A DNA stretch of 64,000 nt from Hydractinia symbiolongicarpus (GCF_029227915.1 NC_079880.1:19902501-19966500); one strand, 5' to 3'; positions 48,421 through 60,499 are shown, counted from the first letter of the stretch. Numbers and translations: made by a program. The notes: a model not told the origin generated them from the letters alone.

Positions 48421-50590
48421 ATTAATTCTACTTTATCGTTTCTATTTCCCTGCTCCACTAGTTTTCAAATTAAAAGGCTTTAATGGCATATTATGGCACT
48501 GAATACAATGTAAAAAATGAGGAGATAGAAGTGAAAAAAGAAATGCTGCTATACTTTTTAGATGCAGCACTTTATTTCTAATGGCTTCACATACTAATCA
48601 TCCGTAAAATTTTTGTACATGGAGAGGTTACTTATTTAAGGAAAATTAAGTAAAATATACCGTTCTTATAGAAGATGGAAGTATAGTTTACCTCCTAGCC
48701 TGTATGTTACATGCGCTGAAAACATCCACATTTGCACACATGCAAAGGAGTTCATTCGTTTAGGGAAAAAAATCCATTTTTCAACTACTATGTGCAATTC
48801 TTAGCATAAGGAGAGTGCCTTACGTCAACAAAATGACGGTTACATTGGTTTGTACAGTCATTCATAAAAATAACAACGGATAAAGAGATAAGAACTCGTG
48901 TTTTTTTCTTTCTCTTGATTGCAATAATATTAACTTCTTAAATATAGCAAAATCGCAGAGATAAATTGTTAGTTCTATTTCGCAGTATTGATATATACAC
49001 CATGCTCTATAGCTATAACTATCAAGGTTAAACTTACTCAAGATTGCTCAAAGAAAATAGAAGCTGGTGAAGCATATAGTTTAATCTTCTGCAGTATATG
49101 CCACTTGTGTTACTAGCTGCAGTGACAATTGTTTTGCTTGTGAATGCAGTGTAAACTTTTGTTTCTTTGTACCTAGAGATATCCTAACCAAAGTCGCTTT
49201 ATTTTAAGAAATACTAAGTTTGACCAGCTTACGATTTTAAAAACAACACTTGGGCCGCCAAAGAAACGGCGGATGTCGTTGGAGCTATTTTAAAGAGCTC
49301 TTTTTCCTCCTTTTGTGCCATTCCATGCTGTTGTTTCGGTTCAACTTAGCTTATGTAAATGTATGTGCCTAAAGTTTTTTCCTTCTGAGATAGGTAAAGT
49401 AAAGCAGGCAATGACTTGCGCCAGCACTTGTTACTTACTGTTAATGGACCCGACAACAACCTTCACAAATCATTGCTTCAATGGAGCAGCCGAGAAACAG
49501 TCTGTCCAGCCTGTCGTAACTGAAATTTAATGCATATAAAACTATCTCGTCTGGCTCCTTAAAGGTAATTTAGGGTCGTCAATTATAAAAGTCAAGTGAG
49601 TAAACTTGCTCAAACGAACCTCCCTACAGCACCCACGGCGGGCTATTTCCCGTGTGAAAATGCTTAACTCGTATTTTTCAAACGGCCTGGCTATTTTGTC
49701 AAGGATTGTTACATGGAGTTTGCGCCGCAATTCGACACTCCTTCAATTGCAACCTAGGTTTTCACAATAGCAGGTACAACAGCAGCGCCATGGAGAGATT
49801 TGTAGAAAAATAAAAATGGCTACCTGGCTAAACACACTGAAAGGTTGCTGCAAGTGTTTAAAGTTTTGATTTGGTATATAACGAGTAAAAAATGGATAAA
49901 TTATTGTTATTTTATGGCTTTCGTAGCTAGCGTTACTCATTATTGCATATAATAAAAAATAAAAAGAAGATGGGATGGAGGCAGCACAGCTAGCTAGCTG
50001 CCAGAACACACAGGACAGTCAAACAACAAAAACTACTTTTGTGACACATTGTATCTCAATATGAAGCAAATAATAACACAACAACTCTGTTTAAATAAAA
50101 CATATGAACTATGAAAACTTTTTTTTAATAAAATATAAACTATCATATAGCTAGTGTTTTATAACATCTATTCACCGAAAAAAATGATGATGATCTAGAA
50201 TTTGTTTTCTTTTGCAAGAGAAAATTTGGCATTGTCATGCTCATAAAAATAAAATATATTTGTATAAAATACATATTCTTTGATGTAAATATTATAAATT
50301 TTATGCTGTAATAGTCACCATACTTTCTATATAATTATGTCGTAAACATTTATGTACCAAATGTTCTGACAAAACATTAATTCACACACATTTATATTAA
50401 AAAATTGATTTCTTTGAGCTTTCTAATTGGGAAAATTAATATTCATACTCTTGCGAAAGACACTATCTCACTGATTCACAAATATATATTGCAAATGTTA
50501 TGCAAACAAAAAGTATATAGCAGAATAAGGAAATAAGGAAAATATACATCTAACACGAACTATCAACATACTGAACTTTTAAACAAAAAA
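48421..50590. other. Gene-free stretch
   Basis: Short open frames at 49315-49530 (plus), 49542-49730 and 49743-50009 (minus) show no recognised domain or splice context. AT-rich; AGCTAGCTAGC-type runs occur near 49990. No RNA gene is visible. Confidence 0.45.
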
Positions 50591-50597
50591 CGGTGTC

Positions 50598-51590
50598 TAA
50601 ATTTCTAAATCAGAAAAAACCTTTTTCATGAAAGCACTCTCACATAGTTGGCATTTCAAGTTATTTCTAACAAGCAGCAAGCAATGTTCACAACACATAT
50701 CTCTCTCTGGTATGTAATCAGATCCTCTTGAAACATAGTGCAACTTATCGTAACCGTTTTCTCTCAGATGCAACAATTGTATGTACTCGTGACGGAAAAT
50801 TCTTGGCCAGCGACATTGGAAAGTGGTATTGTTAGAATACTTTACAATCATCTGGTGCTTTTGCTCCCGCCCTTCCATACTATTACATCCAATTCCGAAA
50901 CCGTAGCACAGCAAAGTACTTTTAGCATGGAAAGGCATGCAGTTACATAAAGTCCATAAACTGGGTGAGACGCTAAAATCATACCAACAGCTTGACTTGA
51001 AAAGTAGTTTACATTGCTTCTTTAAATCTTTTAAAAGTTCCAAATTGAAATTCTCTACACGTACTGATAGTGAAATAATTTTTCGCAAACATATGAACTA
51101 AAAATGGATTTGATGCAGCCTTATTTTCATTTGTTGACTCTTCAATTCATTTAAAATAAGTAAATTTAATTCTGGGAAATGACAAAGAAAGGCTTTACTC
51201 TCCTTCCCACGAAAACGAAAAGTTAAACTACTTTCATTCTTAGAACTGCTTTCATTAAACCACCGGATAATTTTTTTCGACAAACAATTACATCCCATTG
51301 CTGAACGTATAACATTAACAAATTTAATTAAAGCATGTGAGGAAGGTATATCTTTAAATGCTTTGTAGGAATTCAATGGAGCAGTTGCCAAACATAGATT
51401 GAATAACTTTATGAAGTGCTCTTTGACGACATTGTTCTTCAGATGAAGAGCTTCGCCTTTTGCTTAATCAATATAATGGCCAACCAAGGGGACTTCTTCT
51501 TGTCTACCTTTCAAAACTTTAGATATATAAGATGTCAAGTTACTACGTTTCGTTGCACAGCTTCTTTTAGATCGTTTATTCCTTAAATAT
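50598..51590 (-). pseudogene. Transposon-type multicopy protein, C-terminal part
   Basis: On the minus strand, conserved-looking pieces follow each other: VLKGRQEEVPLVGHYID, a stop, GEALHLKNNVVKEHF, an open stretch (51098-51391, 97 codons), then a 163-codon open stretch (50597-51088) with YGFGIGCNSMEGREQKH, RWPRIFRHEYIQLLHLRENG and a Cys-pair end (CCEHC, CQLC) like a small zinc ribbon. I recall similar proteins in many copies in cnidarian genomes, which suggests a mobile-element protein, but I cannot name the superfamily. The in-frame stop and the frame change show decay. Confidence 0.5.
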
Positions 51591-53473
51591 ATAAATTAGT
51601 GGAAATAGTTTTTCTTATGTGGTCCTTTTTTTATTGCCTGTAAGAATGCGCGCACATATACAGAACTTTGTAAACACTCGCTCATCTATACACAGAACTC
51701 TAGCTAGCTACGGTTTAACGCATCTTTTTTGCCTAAAAACCCTAAATTTTTCCTTGTTACTTGTGGATGAATGAAAACTTGCGAAAAAATTAATACATGA
51801 GAAAATTTAGTCAGAATAAAGCATAGCTAGCTATAGCTATACAATGGGACAACACGTCCACAAAATATTTAGCTAGCTAGCTAGCTTTAAAGACAAGTTT
51901 TAATTTTTTTTATATGGATGGGTTTCTTGTATATATTGTGAAAAATTGAGAAGTCGGCTATATGAGACCTAAAATATACTTATACTCATAGGACATAGCC
52001 AGATAGACCATTAACACCTTAGTTTACAGAATATAATAAAAAAGAAACAATTTAAAAATGGCCATACTTCCGTTGCTTTTATTTACCAAAAAAACTTCAA
52101 ATTTAAAAAATGTAAAACAACAGAATTGAAGATTCGTCTTACAACTTGCGTTTTAATGCCTTCAAATAGAAAAATAATACCATTTAATACTATTCTATAC
52201 CCAACAAAGTTTGTTACTGGAAGGGTAAAATTGAAAGAGGCACTATTTCAAGACAGCTAAAAAGACATTCCACGATGTTCAACATAAGCATGTTTATATT
52301 CGATCGAAAGAAAATTATTCGGCTTTCAAATTCTAGCGCTCGTAAAACCATCAGACACGTTTAAAACACATACCAGATAAAAGTATGGTACCATGTACCA
52401 AAGATATAATACTTACGGTCCTCAACCGTTTTTAAAAACCTACGGGCCGAAAAACGCGGACGCTTTTGATAAGCATTTCTTGGACCGTTTTTACCCGCCG
52501 TGACCAAAATAAAAAGTGGATGGTCAATCCCAAAGACAAGACAAACTGTCAAGCCACCCAGGTATGTTTTTTTCTATAAGAACCTAGTTGATAGTTTGTA
52601 GGATATAAATTAGAAACAAACACGTTGTCGGGTTTAATTTTTCTCTGTACAACAGCATCGCTACATAAACGTTTACAAAGCAGAAATGTAACCACATTCA
52701 CACGTCCTTATAAAAAGTTGTTTACAAAAATTGTACATGCGAAAAAGCCGATAAACCACGAAGGAAACGTCCGGATATATTAAAACATAAGAGTAAGCTT
52801 GCTTGTGCAGCAGTTCTCTTCTGATAGTTCTCACTCCATATCAAACGGAGCGAAATTTATAGATTGGTCAGCCACACAACAAAGCTTTTTAATTCGATTT
52901 TTTCTATTTCCAGCAAATTGTGTCAATTTTAACATAAGTTTGCTTTGGTAAGTTTTTTTATTTCGATTTTTTAGCTGTAAAATGTGACCTTCGTTCAAAT
53001 TTTGATCAATATTAATTTCGTGGTGTCAAATCTTTCTGCAATTTTTAAGTATCTATTACCAGCAATAAATAAAATATCTAAGCAATAACTTGTTTTGTGC
53101 ACAAAAACAGGCTGCATCCCAGAGTAAATATTGTTTTGAATGGCTTTCGTCGTACCATCACTATTTCAAGTTTGTTTCGTATTTCAGTTTTGTATTCAGG
53201 AAGAACTTTATAAAGGTTAAAACTAATTACATAGAATCTGGTAAAACGAATCGTTGTGATCAAGGTGCCACAACTGGAAGGTAACAGTTCGCCGGTCCAA
53301 GAAAAGGGGACAGGAACAGACATCACAGATAACGAATGCGTATTTTTGGGTACTTGGTTAAGCTTCGAACACTCCTCCATTCCTTTTCAACTAACTTACT
53401 TATCCACTCAAAACGGCTTTAATAATGAAAGATTACATGACATATGGTTAATGATAAGTCTTTTAAATAGCTT
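51591..53473. other. Gene-free stretch
   Basis: Contains AGCTAGCTAGC runs (about 51868-51890) and short open frames (52361-52552 minus, 53078-53380 minus, 53090-53284 plus) without recognised products. It separates the transposon pseudogene from the 3' end of the CAR-like receptor. Confidence 0.45.
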
Positions 53474-55165
53474 TTAATGTTGAATATTCCCTTTTCTTTT
53501 TCTAATAATCACATAAACAATGCCATTTAAAATTCCTCCAATGTTTGAGAAAGTCGTAACACATTGAAACAACGCTTGTGGAACCACTGCAATAATCTGC
53601 CACACCCCATACAAAACTCTGGCCCACCATTGTATAAAGAAAGCTGCAACAAATAAAGACATGTTTTTAGCTGCCCTGTGTGATGAACGAACAACATTGG
53701 CATCTTGTCCTGACGAATTTTTAAATCTTGGTTCCTCTTTCCGGATACGATACCATGTCAGAACATACAGAACGATATTCGTAGTCAGAATAATGACTAG
53801 AGGCACCGTGGTGAAGAAAAGATTTGCATACATTCCTTTTACACCATCAAAATAGCAGCTAAAACAATATACGTGAGGATCAACATACACAATTTATTCA
53901 TGTACAAATATAACAAAACAGATGACAATACTAGCTGGACAATAAATTAAAACAAGTTTTTTTATTATTAATATACTTTCTATTACCTAATAAATTTTGG
54001 CAAATATTTAATTTGGCGAATAACCAAAACGGAATACTTGGCGAGGACTTAATTTGGCGAATGATAAATTTTATTAAATTTGGCGAATACAAAAAAGTGT
54101 TTATTTTGGCTGGGATTTATTTTTGCGAATGACACAAAGAAATGAATTTTGATGTCTTGAAATGTTTTATAAAAAATAAGAATAAACGTAGTTAATGTAA
54201 TGCTGCTAAACGTTAGCATTACAAAGAATAGTAGCGAAAAAATGGAGACCTGTAACAACCCTCTTTATACTTGTATTTACAAAACTTGTGAAATAAAACA
54301 AATTTCGCCCAAATTCGCCAAATTTAATCTACGCGAAAATTTATTCACTTAAGGTAGTACTTCTTTCATACCATGCAGGTACTCGCTAAAACTTCTGCAA
54401 CAGTTTTTAAATTTTAATTACATTAATTCCTGTCTAAATTCGTTAGCAGCAAAAGATTTGGACGAGAGAAAGAATTAAATAATTAACATTGTACTTTAAA
54501 TCCACCCAATATGTTGTACAGTTTAACAACCTGGTTTTCTTAGTATAACTGCTGAGGTCGTTCTCCGCAATTAAGTAAAGTAAGCAAATTGGAATTCAAA
54601 GGATAACAGAAATGAATGATGATACTCACAAGGTTCCATATGGTCCCATTGATCCAGTCGTAAGTGCAACCATGCTGCCAAGAAAAGGTGTTCCAAACAC
54701 CCAAAGCGATAATTTCCAATCATATTTTCCAAATTCGAGCTTTTTGCCAAAGTAAATCAAAACAAAAGCATTGATAGAAACCACATTTACCATCAAGTTC
54801 TGCGCAGTAATGAACTCGGCTAGCATGATGCCATAAAACTCGCAAAGAGCTTTTGGGTAGACATGATCTTTTTTGATGACAATATGCAAATGATCCATTG
54901 AGTGGCAGATATTAAACAAGGCATCGCATATGGCAAGATACACAACAAACCGTTCACTTTTTGTCCAAGTGAAAAATGTTGATATTCTTTGATGTTTAAA
55001 TGAAAAATATATTACCAATATAGCTGTTATTAAACTTAAATAGATACATGTTAACGCTGGTATATGGATGGCATAAAATTGACCGTTATCCAGTCCATAA
55101 ATTGCCAAATCGTATCCGTTTTCTTTCTTCGATGTCATTGTCGTAGACGCTGTATTGTTCCTCAA
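53474..55165 (-). CDS. CAR-like (cAMP receptor-like) GPCR, copy 1
   Basis: Two exons, 54630-55165 and 53474-53858, joined in phase 2 (donor TT/GTGAGT, acceptor TTTTAG/C) at GTF-CYFDG; 306 residues. An in-frame Met at codon 10 (MTSKKENGYDL) matches the start of copy 2 and may be the real start. Seven hydrophobic segments: TM1 after YAIHIPALTC; TM2 with VVYLAICDALFNICHSMDH; TM3 with GIMLAEFITAQNLMVNVVS; TM4 LSLWVFGTPFLGSMVAL; TM5 after CYFDG with VPLVIILTTNIVLYVLTWY; TM6 AAKNMSLFVAAFFIQWWA; TM7 with FSNIGGILNGIVYVIIR. The TM2 and TM7 blocks resemble the Dictyostelium cAMP-receptor (Dicty_CAR)/GPR157 group rather than class A. It presumably couples to G proteins; the ligand is unknown. The intron holds a MITE. 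Confidence 0.88.
53990..54430. repeat. MITE-like TTTGGCGAA repeat in receptor intron
   Basis: Repeated TTAATTTGGCGAAT blocks at the left (54008-54100) and AATTCGCCAAATTTAATC at the right (about 54314-54331). The right part is nearly identical to 19206-19326. It accounts for about half of the receptor intron, and the right-hand receptor copy lacks it. Confidence 0.65.
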
Positions 55166-55881
55166 AAGTTGTGTTTCTCTCGGAGACCTTTATTACTTCC
55201 ACTAAATCTTTTTTACAAATGTTCGTTATAAATGTTTGTTATTGTGAATTTAAAAGTAATTAATGTTGAATTTCTCGTTTATTTTTATTGCCGCCGTAAT
55301 TGATTTTACAAACAACAGTTCTATGATAAGAAAATGATTTGCACCATTTTGAACAACCAATCGTATGTATGGAAGCGCAATCTCTAAATGAATGAGTACC
55401 CGTATTTTGTCTGTTTTTGTAAAAAAAAACTCATGATACAGAAACACGATATATAAAGGACGGCAAAACACATAGATTTATCCACATTCTACTTAAAAAC
55501 TTTCTTTATAATAATAGCCGTATTTTTTCTGTCTGCCAGAAGTTGTGGAACAGGTACACGAAATAGGGTGTAATTTATAGACGGACGAGCCCGTGGATCT
55601 ATCCACGGTTTAACGACTAGAATGTTAATAATATTCGTATTTTGTCTTTCTTTGCACAAAACGGTACAACAGCAGCGAAGTATCGGAAAGCGATACTTCG
55701 AGGACCAGTACAACAGGCGAATCAGTGGATTTTTCTACGAGCAGGTCTATGTTATAATAACAACATTTTTGTCTGTGGGTCAAAGATAGCACAGGTAGCT
55801 GTTAGTAGCGACAGGTGTCTTCCACGGACTAAGGACTAGTAAGTTATACTCCATACATAACTGACATTAAAACATAATGCA
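55166..55881. other. Upstream flank of CAR-like receptor 1
   Basis: No recognisable gene. Open frames at 55250-55471, 55489-55713 (minus) and 55642-55839 (plus) overlap one another and show no domain. The receptor promoter should lie here. Confidence 0.45.
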
Positions 55882-55979
55882 GTTTTATAAAACCGCTTTC
55901 CCGTTCACACCAATGTTTAATAAAATCTAGTTTTATTAAACCTGGTTTAATAAAACATTGTTTTGAGGTTGTTTTATTC

Positions 55980-56590
55980 GTGTTTATTAAAAACGTAAAC
56001 AAAGATGGACGCACACGCTGCACAGAGAAAAGAACTAAGCAAAAAAAAGACAAAACGTTCCAGACATTGGGAACAAATAGAGACAAAAAAATCTCATTAC
56101 TAAACGGTCAAAAGAATATTTTCAAGAAAGAATGGAGTCTTGCACAAGAAAGAAGGTCATTTGGAATGAAATCTCCCATTTAAAAAAATAGCATGGGCAC
56201 TGCACCACCCAAAAAGCCTCCATGTTTTGAAGAATTGGACTGCATTCTTAGTGTTAGAGCTACGAATGTTCCTTCCCATTGAGTATCTCTACGAAAAGTG
56301 AAGGAAACGCTGAAAATGAGAACACTTAGAATAATGATTCAAACAACTCTTCTGTCGGCGATAATGTAACATTTGATCATCTTTTGCATCAGCAAGGTGA
56401 GCTACGTATTAGCATGGAGAGCCAAACAGAAAGAGGTGATGAAACAGCTTTAAATCCACATAGTACCGCAGATTTGTTTTTAACAAGGAGTCGAAAAGAA
56501 AGCGTTCAAGGTTGGAAATGCTCTTTCATCAATTGAATCACTCACTCTATGAGCAGTTTCATAAAATCACAGAGTGAAACCGATAAAGCT
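55980..56590 (+). pseudogene. Harbinger Myb/SANT-like partner, decayed
   Basis: Fragments in changing frames: a Lys/Arg-rich start (about 56005-56183), then RKKVIWNEISH, then KKPPCFEELDCILSVRATN (about 56210-56270). This is the typical order of the DNA-binding partner protein of Harbinger elements, where a short PCF.ELD.ILG.R block ends the Myb/SANT-like domain. Stops and frameshifts are frequent. Confidence 0.55.
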
Positions 56591-56902
56591 TTTCTCGATA
56601 TTTTATTTACTAAACCAATAGAAAAAGATCTGTTAGTAGTCAATTTGCAAGTACGCGAGAAGGGAGATTCATATTGTATTAAAATAGAAGTTACGCATGA
56701 AATTAGAACAATGCCTAACTTAGCAAGACTTATCCGAAATGAATATGGATTTGATGCATCTCAAGAACTGTTGATTTTTAAATATCCTGACATTTTATTC
56801 CGTAATGACAGGGAAGTAAAACGCATAGAACATTGGAATGTAAAATTTATTATAAACATAACATTTTTTGGAAAAGTATTTTGCATTAGAATGTTCCTGT
56901 GA
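56549..56902 (+). pseudogene. Open C-terminal module of Harbinger partner
   Basis: A 117-codon open frame within the Harbinger element. SFIKSQSETDKAFLDILFTK looks like the continuation of the partner protein. The next part (LLVVNLQVREKGDSYCIKIE, PNLARLIRNEYGFDASQELL, IFKYPDILFRNDREV) has an alternating beta/alpha pattern that I do not recognise. It has stayed open while flanking parts decayed, perhaps by chance. Confidence 0.4.
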
Positions 56903-57296
56903 ATTTTTTAACATAACAAAGTTTTTACTGCTATATACTCGAAACAATTACTTGTACAATATTGCGTTGTAATATGTATTATGTAGCAGTGGAAACTGCT
57001 TTGGAGACGACTGTTTTATATGCAGAAACGAAAGGTACATATGACAGCTGTCCTGTTGGTAAAAACAAAAGACCTATTGTGTTCGATTAGTGCGTCATAG
57101 TTTAGAAACATATAGCTAGTAACAACCAGCCTTTTTTATAAAATTGTTATACCTTTTGAGCTGTGTTTACATTCTGTATTTAAATTCTATTTTTTCTGTA
57201 TTTGTAATTCAAGGCACATTGCTTGCAATGTAACTGGAATATGTCATTTTTCTCTCTTCTTTCTTCAACGTAACTAAAAACCCGATAAACACCAGG

Positions 57297-58360
57297 CTAA
57301 GGTATGTTATTGACAATATCGATGTCTAATCCTTGCATACAGTCTTCGAAAAAATCTTGATTCCGTAACCTGCATAGGTTATGTAATACGCAACATGCAC
57401 TTACAATAATGACACAATTTTCTACTGATGTGTCAAGGCATTGATTTTGATAGGCATTGGAATGTTTCTTTGAATCTTCCAAAAACAGCGCATACTTAAA
57501 TAACTTTTCCCTTTTATTTAACTCGCCTTGATCAGCGTACGGCTTCATTACGAACTCCTCTAACGGATAAGCACAGTCACCCAAAACCAATGTTGGTAAT
57601 GATGAAATGATAGTCTTTGTGATTGACAGTCGTCTGGATCTTTTATAGGTGGCTTGATTTTAATGTGACATTCATCCAAGGCGCCAACACCTTGAAGAAA
57701 TCCAGATATTTTTTAAATTAGGCTATGACATACGTAGTTTATTCACTGAAAAAAAACGCATTAACTCGGGCAATAAGATATTCACAATTGCTTTCGAGAC
57801 AGACTGTACTATAGCACATACAGTGGAGCGTCAAACGCAAAACAAATTACTTATAGTACGATGCCCGCTCCTTTCCGAAAAAAAAGTGTAATTACAATTC
57901 TCATTTCTGCTGGAATAGCTTTTCATGTATCTTGCTTCTCGATATAAGGAGAAAGTGATTTACAAATATAAGAGAATGCAGATCTAGCCTATAGGACAAA
58001 GGTGCATATGTGAGATATATTAGTATAAGTAATGCTGCACATTATCTTCCCAAGTGCTGTAAAGATCATGGATCCAGTGGGACTCGAACCTACGATCTCT
58101 ACTTGCCGGGCGACTGCTCTACTGACTGTGCAATCGATCCGATGCTAATCCGATGCAGATCTATCCATTCTTACATTATTTATCCAAGCTTTATTTGCCC
58201 AATACATAAGAATGTTTTTGTTCCAAAAACTCTGTCGAGGTACGAGGTATGTCAACATTGGCATAATGAAAAAAAATTGCGTCAAAGCTCTATTTCTTCT
58301 ATTGCAACGCTGTTGATACAAAAGAATACGAAGTCTTGTGTTGAGAGCTTGTAAATCCAT
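57297..58360 (-). pseudogene. PIF/Harbinger DDE transposase, SINE-interrupted
   Basis: Minus-strand pieces in order: N-terminal part 58145-58360 with QSFWNKNI and AWINNVRMDRSA; a 167-bp SINE; then SPYIEKQDT, PAEMRIVITLF and FCVxRSTVCAIVQSV (about 57960-57790); GVGALDECHIKIKPP with the first DDE Asp (about 57690); and a 97-codon open C-terminal part (57297-57590) with LGDCAYPLEEFVMKPY and LDTSVENCVIIVSACCVLHN. The region that should carry the catalytic Glu (an ERAFG-type block) is replaced by unrelated residues, which suggests an internal deletion. It is inactive on several counts. Confidence 0.75.
57977..58163 (-). repeat. tRNA-derived SINE with 10-bp target duplication
   Basis: The element 57987-58153 is bounded by direct repeats TGCAGATCTA (57977-57986 and 58154-58163). 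On the minus strand its head reads like a tRNA: a 7-bp acceptor-type pairing (GGATCGA with TGGATCC, six of seven pairs), an A-box-like TGCACAGTCAGTAGAGCAG and a B-box GGTTCGAGTCCC. The anticodon stem pairs poorly, so it is a tRNA-derived SINE, not a tRNA gene. It interrupts the Harbinger transposase, and removing it and one repeat restores local reading. The roughly 70-bp tail shows no known motif. Confidence 0.8.
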
Positions 58361-58457
58361 GTGTTAATAATGTATTGAAAGAAGTTGAATAGTTACCATA
58401 TATGTTTTTGCAAAACGTGTGATTTATTTTTTGTGTGAACGGAACTTGTATAAAACA

Positions 58458-59995
58458 TGTTTTAATTAAGTCATGGTTTGATAAAACATGGTTAGTTTAT
58501 TTAGATATGAATGGGGTAGTAGATAACACCTATAATAACTATTCTTAAGGTACAGTTGCTAGTTGTACAAAGAACTACGCGATAAATGATTAACTAGAAA
58601 CAGCATTATTTTAAGATTCGACGCCAGAAGGTTCTGAATCAATTATAAAGAAAGTGAGATTACAACGCCGCTTTTTTCTCTTATGATAATACGGAGACTT
58701 TGTCCGTCTGTCTGTGACAGGCAAAGTGGATGTGTTTATTTTCCTTTCATGTAGCTAAAATTTTCTTTAAAGTCGCCGAAAAAATTATGTCCATTTTGCT
58801 AGAGGGTTTACTTTGTTTAGATCACGTGATAAAAACGAATCAATTTGACTTGTGGATATAAATTTAACGGCTAACTTTCTAAAAATGGTGTCCTTTTGCC
58901 ACCAAAAAAATCACAAAAGAACGGTCCCTTTATCTTCAAAAAAGTAAAAAAAGAAAGAAAAAAAGTCCAAGCGAAGAATTAAAAAAGTGAAGTGAGAAGT
59001 GGTAGCTATAGCTAGAGTTAGAAGTAAAGTTAGAAGTAGAAATTAGAAAAGGCTAGAGTGTGAAGTGGATTGAAATCACAAATAGTAAGAACTTTGATGT
59101 TTTTAGACGTTTAGTTTTTATGTCGCTGGAGCAAGAAGACTCGCATTTTCCGGTATGCAACCGAATAAATGATTTTTCAGATATGAATTTGATGTTTTTT
59201 AAAATATCAAAGGTTTCCAACGTAATCAAAGGTAATGACTTTATAAGATGTTAATATTTGAGACGTTTATTTATGACCTTATTATTATAGGTGGTGTTGG
59301 ACATGATTCTATACATTATCACAATTTTTGTTGTACTTTAGAGGACTCTTACTGACATCCGCAAAATTTTAAACACATATGATCCTATACATTATTTTGA
59401 TCAGCGTTTCAATCTGCATGCATTACAGGCGACAGAGAAACTAAATTTCACCAATTTTTTTTGGACCTGCAGTGCTGACGTCAGCAAAAAGTCTACATTA
59501 ACCTATTTTTCTATCTTCCTTCTGCCTAAGTGGATTCTTCAACAGCCTTATCGACTATTCTTATATAATGCTTGAGGTCTAAAACATACAAAGAACACAA
59601 AAAAACTTAAGAACTTATAAAAGCTAGGAAAAAATCCTAAAAAAAAATTCGAAACAAGAGCAGAATTAATGCTCATTAACTGAGTAAACTACCAGGGGAC
59701 ACACACATATAATTAATAGTAGATTACTTTATCGCAACGCCCAGTCTCAAATATTGTGATCATTCAGTAGGCTAAGTAAGGAGTATACAAGACTTTGCTT
59801 GCATATAATTACATAAGACAATATATTTTAGAACGTGACCTGTGACATGTCTTGTTTCACATTTAATTTTACTTCCGCAGCATGATAACAATTGCCCCTT
59901 TCCTTCATGCGACCAATGCGTAATGCATCTTGGTAGGTGCAGTCAACAGCGACGCTGCAAAGTCTGATTACAAGAAAATACGTTATATTTGCTAT
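58458..59995. other. Gene-free stretch
   Basis: No recognised gene. A purine-rich region of repeated GAAGTTAGAAGTA-type units lies at 58985-59050. A 64-codon plus frame (59060-59254) is unrecognised. Confidence 0.45.
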
Positions 59996-60110
59996 TAACC
60001 CAATAATAACTGTTTATGAGGGCAATACCGGAAAATAATGACCGGCGTCAAACGTAACAGAGGTCAATATTCGAAGATATTGCCCGAATAAACAGTTATT
60101 ATTTGGATTA
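59996..60110. repeat. MITE with 34-bp inverted repeats
   Basis: Left end 59996-60029 (CCAATAATAACTGTTTATG, then GGGCAATACC) and right end 60076-60110 are reverse complements with few mismatches. The spacer is about 46 bp. The whole could fold into one long hairpin. The GGGCAATA core is shared with units at about 1.22, 46.29 and 60.39 kb. Confidence 0.75.
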
Positions 60111-60499
60111 TGATCCAGGTACTGCATTTTACGACAGAAAATATAACATAAGCAGGATGTCTTTATAGAAACTATTTCAATATGGAACGTACATTTCGTA
60201 CTAAAAATATGTTTTTTTAAATCGAATATCGTGTAAACATTACAGATTTTTATTGTAGCTACAACATAGAATGCTTTAAAAGATAAAAGTAAGTTTCACT
60301 TCTGCTTCGCGTTTGATTTACTTTTTGCCGTGTTTCTTTACTTTTAATGCTGCCACATTTAAACTTAAAACACGGTTGCTATGGTAGCGGGCAATACCAC
60401 TATGACGTAAGTTCCAACCAATCACATTTACCCGGGTAAACATTGCGAGTGAACGGCCCTATAGACAATTTTTTAAAAAGATTAGATACACGGTTGATG
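60111..60499. other. Gene-free stretch with GGGCAATACC unit
   Basis: No gene. A further GGGCAATACC unit occurs at about 60389-60398, followed by CCCGGGTAAACATTG. Confidence 0.45.

Larger units (their letters stand above)
55882..58457. mobile_element. PIF/Harbinger transposon 2 with SINE insertion
   Basis: The candidate ends form an imperfect inverted repeat of 24-29 bp: GTTTTATAAAACCGC...CCGTTCACAC at 55882-55910 and its complement (GTGTGAACGG...TATAAAAC) at 58433-58457. Inside are the usual two convergent genes, a plus-strand DNA-binding partner and a minus-strand DDE transposase, both broken. I could not fix a 3-bp target duplication. A SINE sits inside the transposase gene. Confidence 0.65.

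Noticed and set aside
51868-51890. AGCTAGCTAGC runs as a CRISPR-like or regulatory array
   Set aside because: They are simple tetranucleotide repeats without spacers, in a eukaryotic context.
58072-58141. Functional tRNA gene on the minus strand
   Set aside because: The anticodon stem pairs poorly and the sequence sits inside an insertion with a target duplication and an extra tail, so it is a SINE head.
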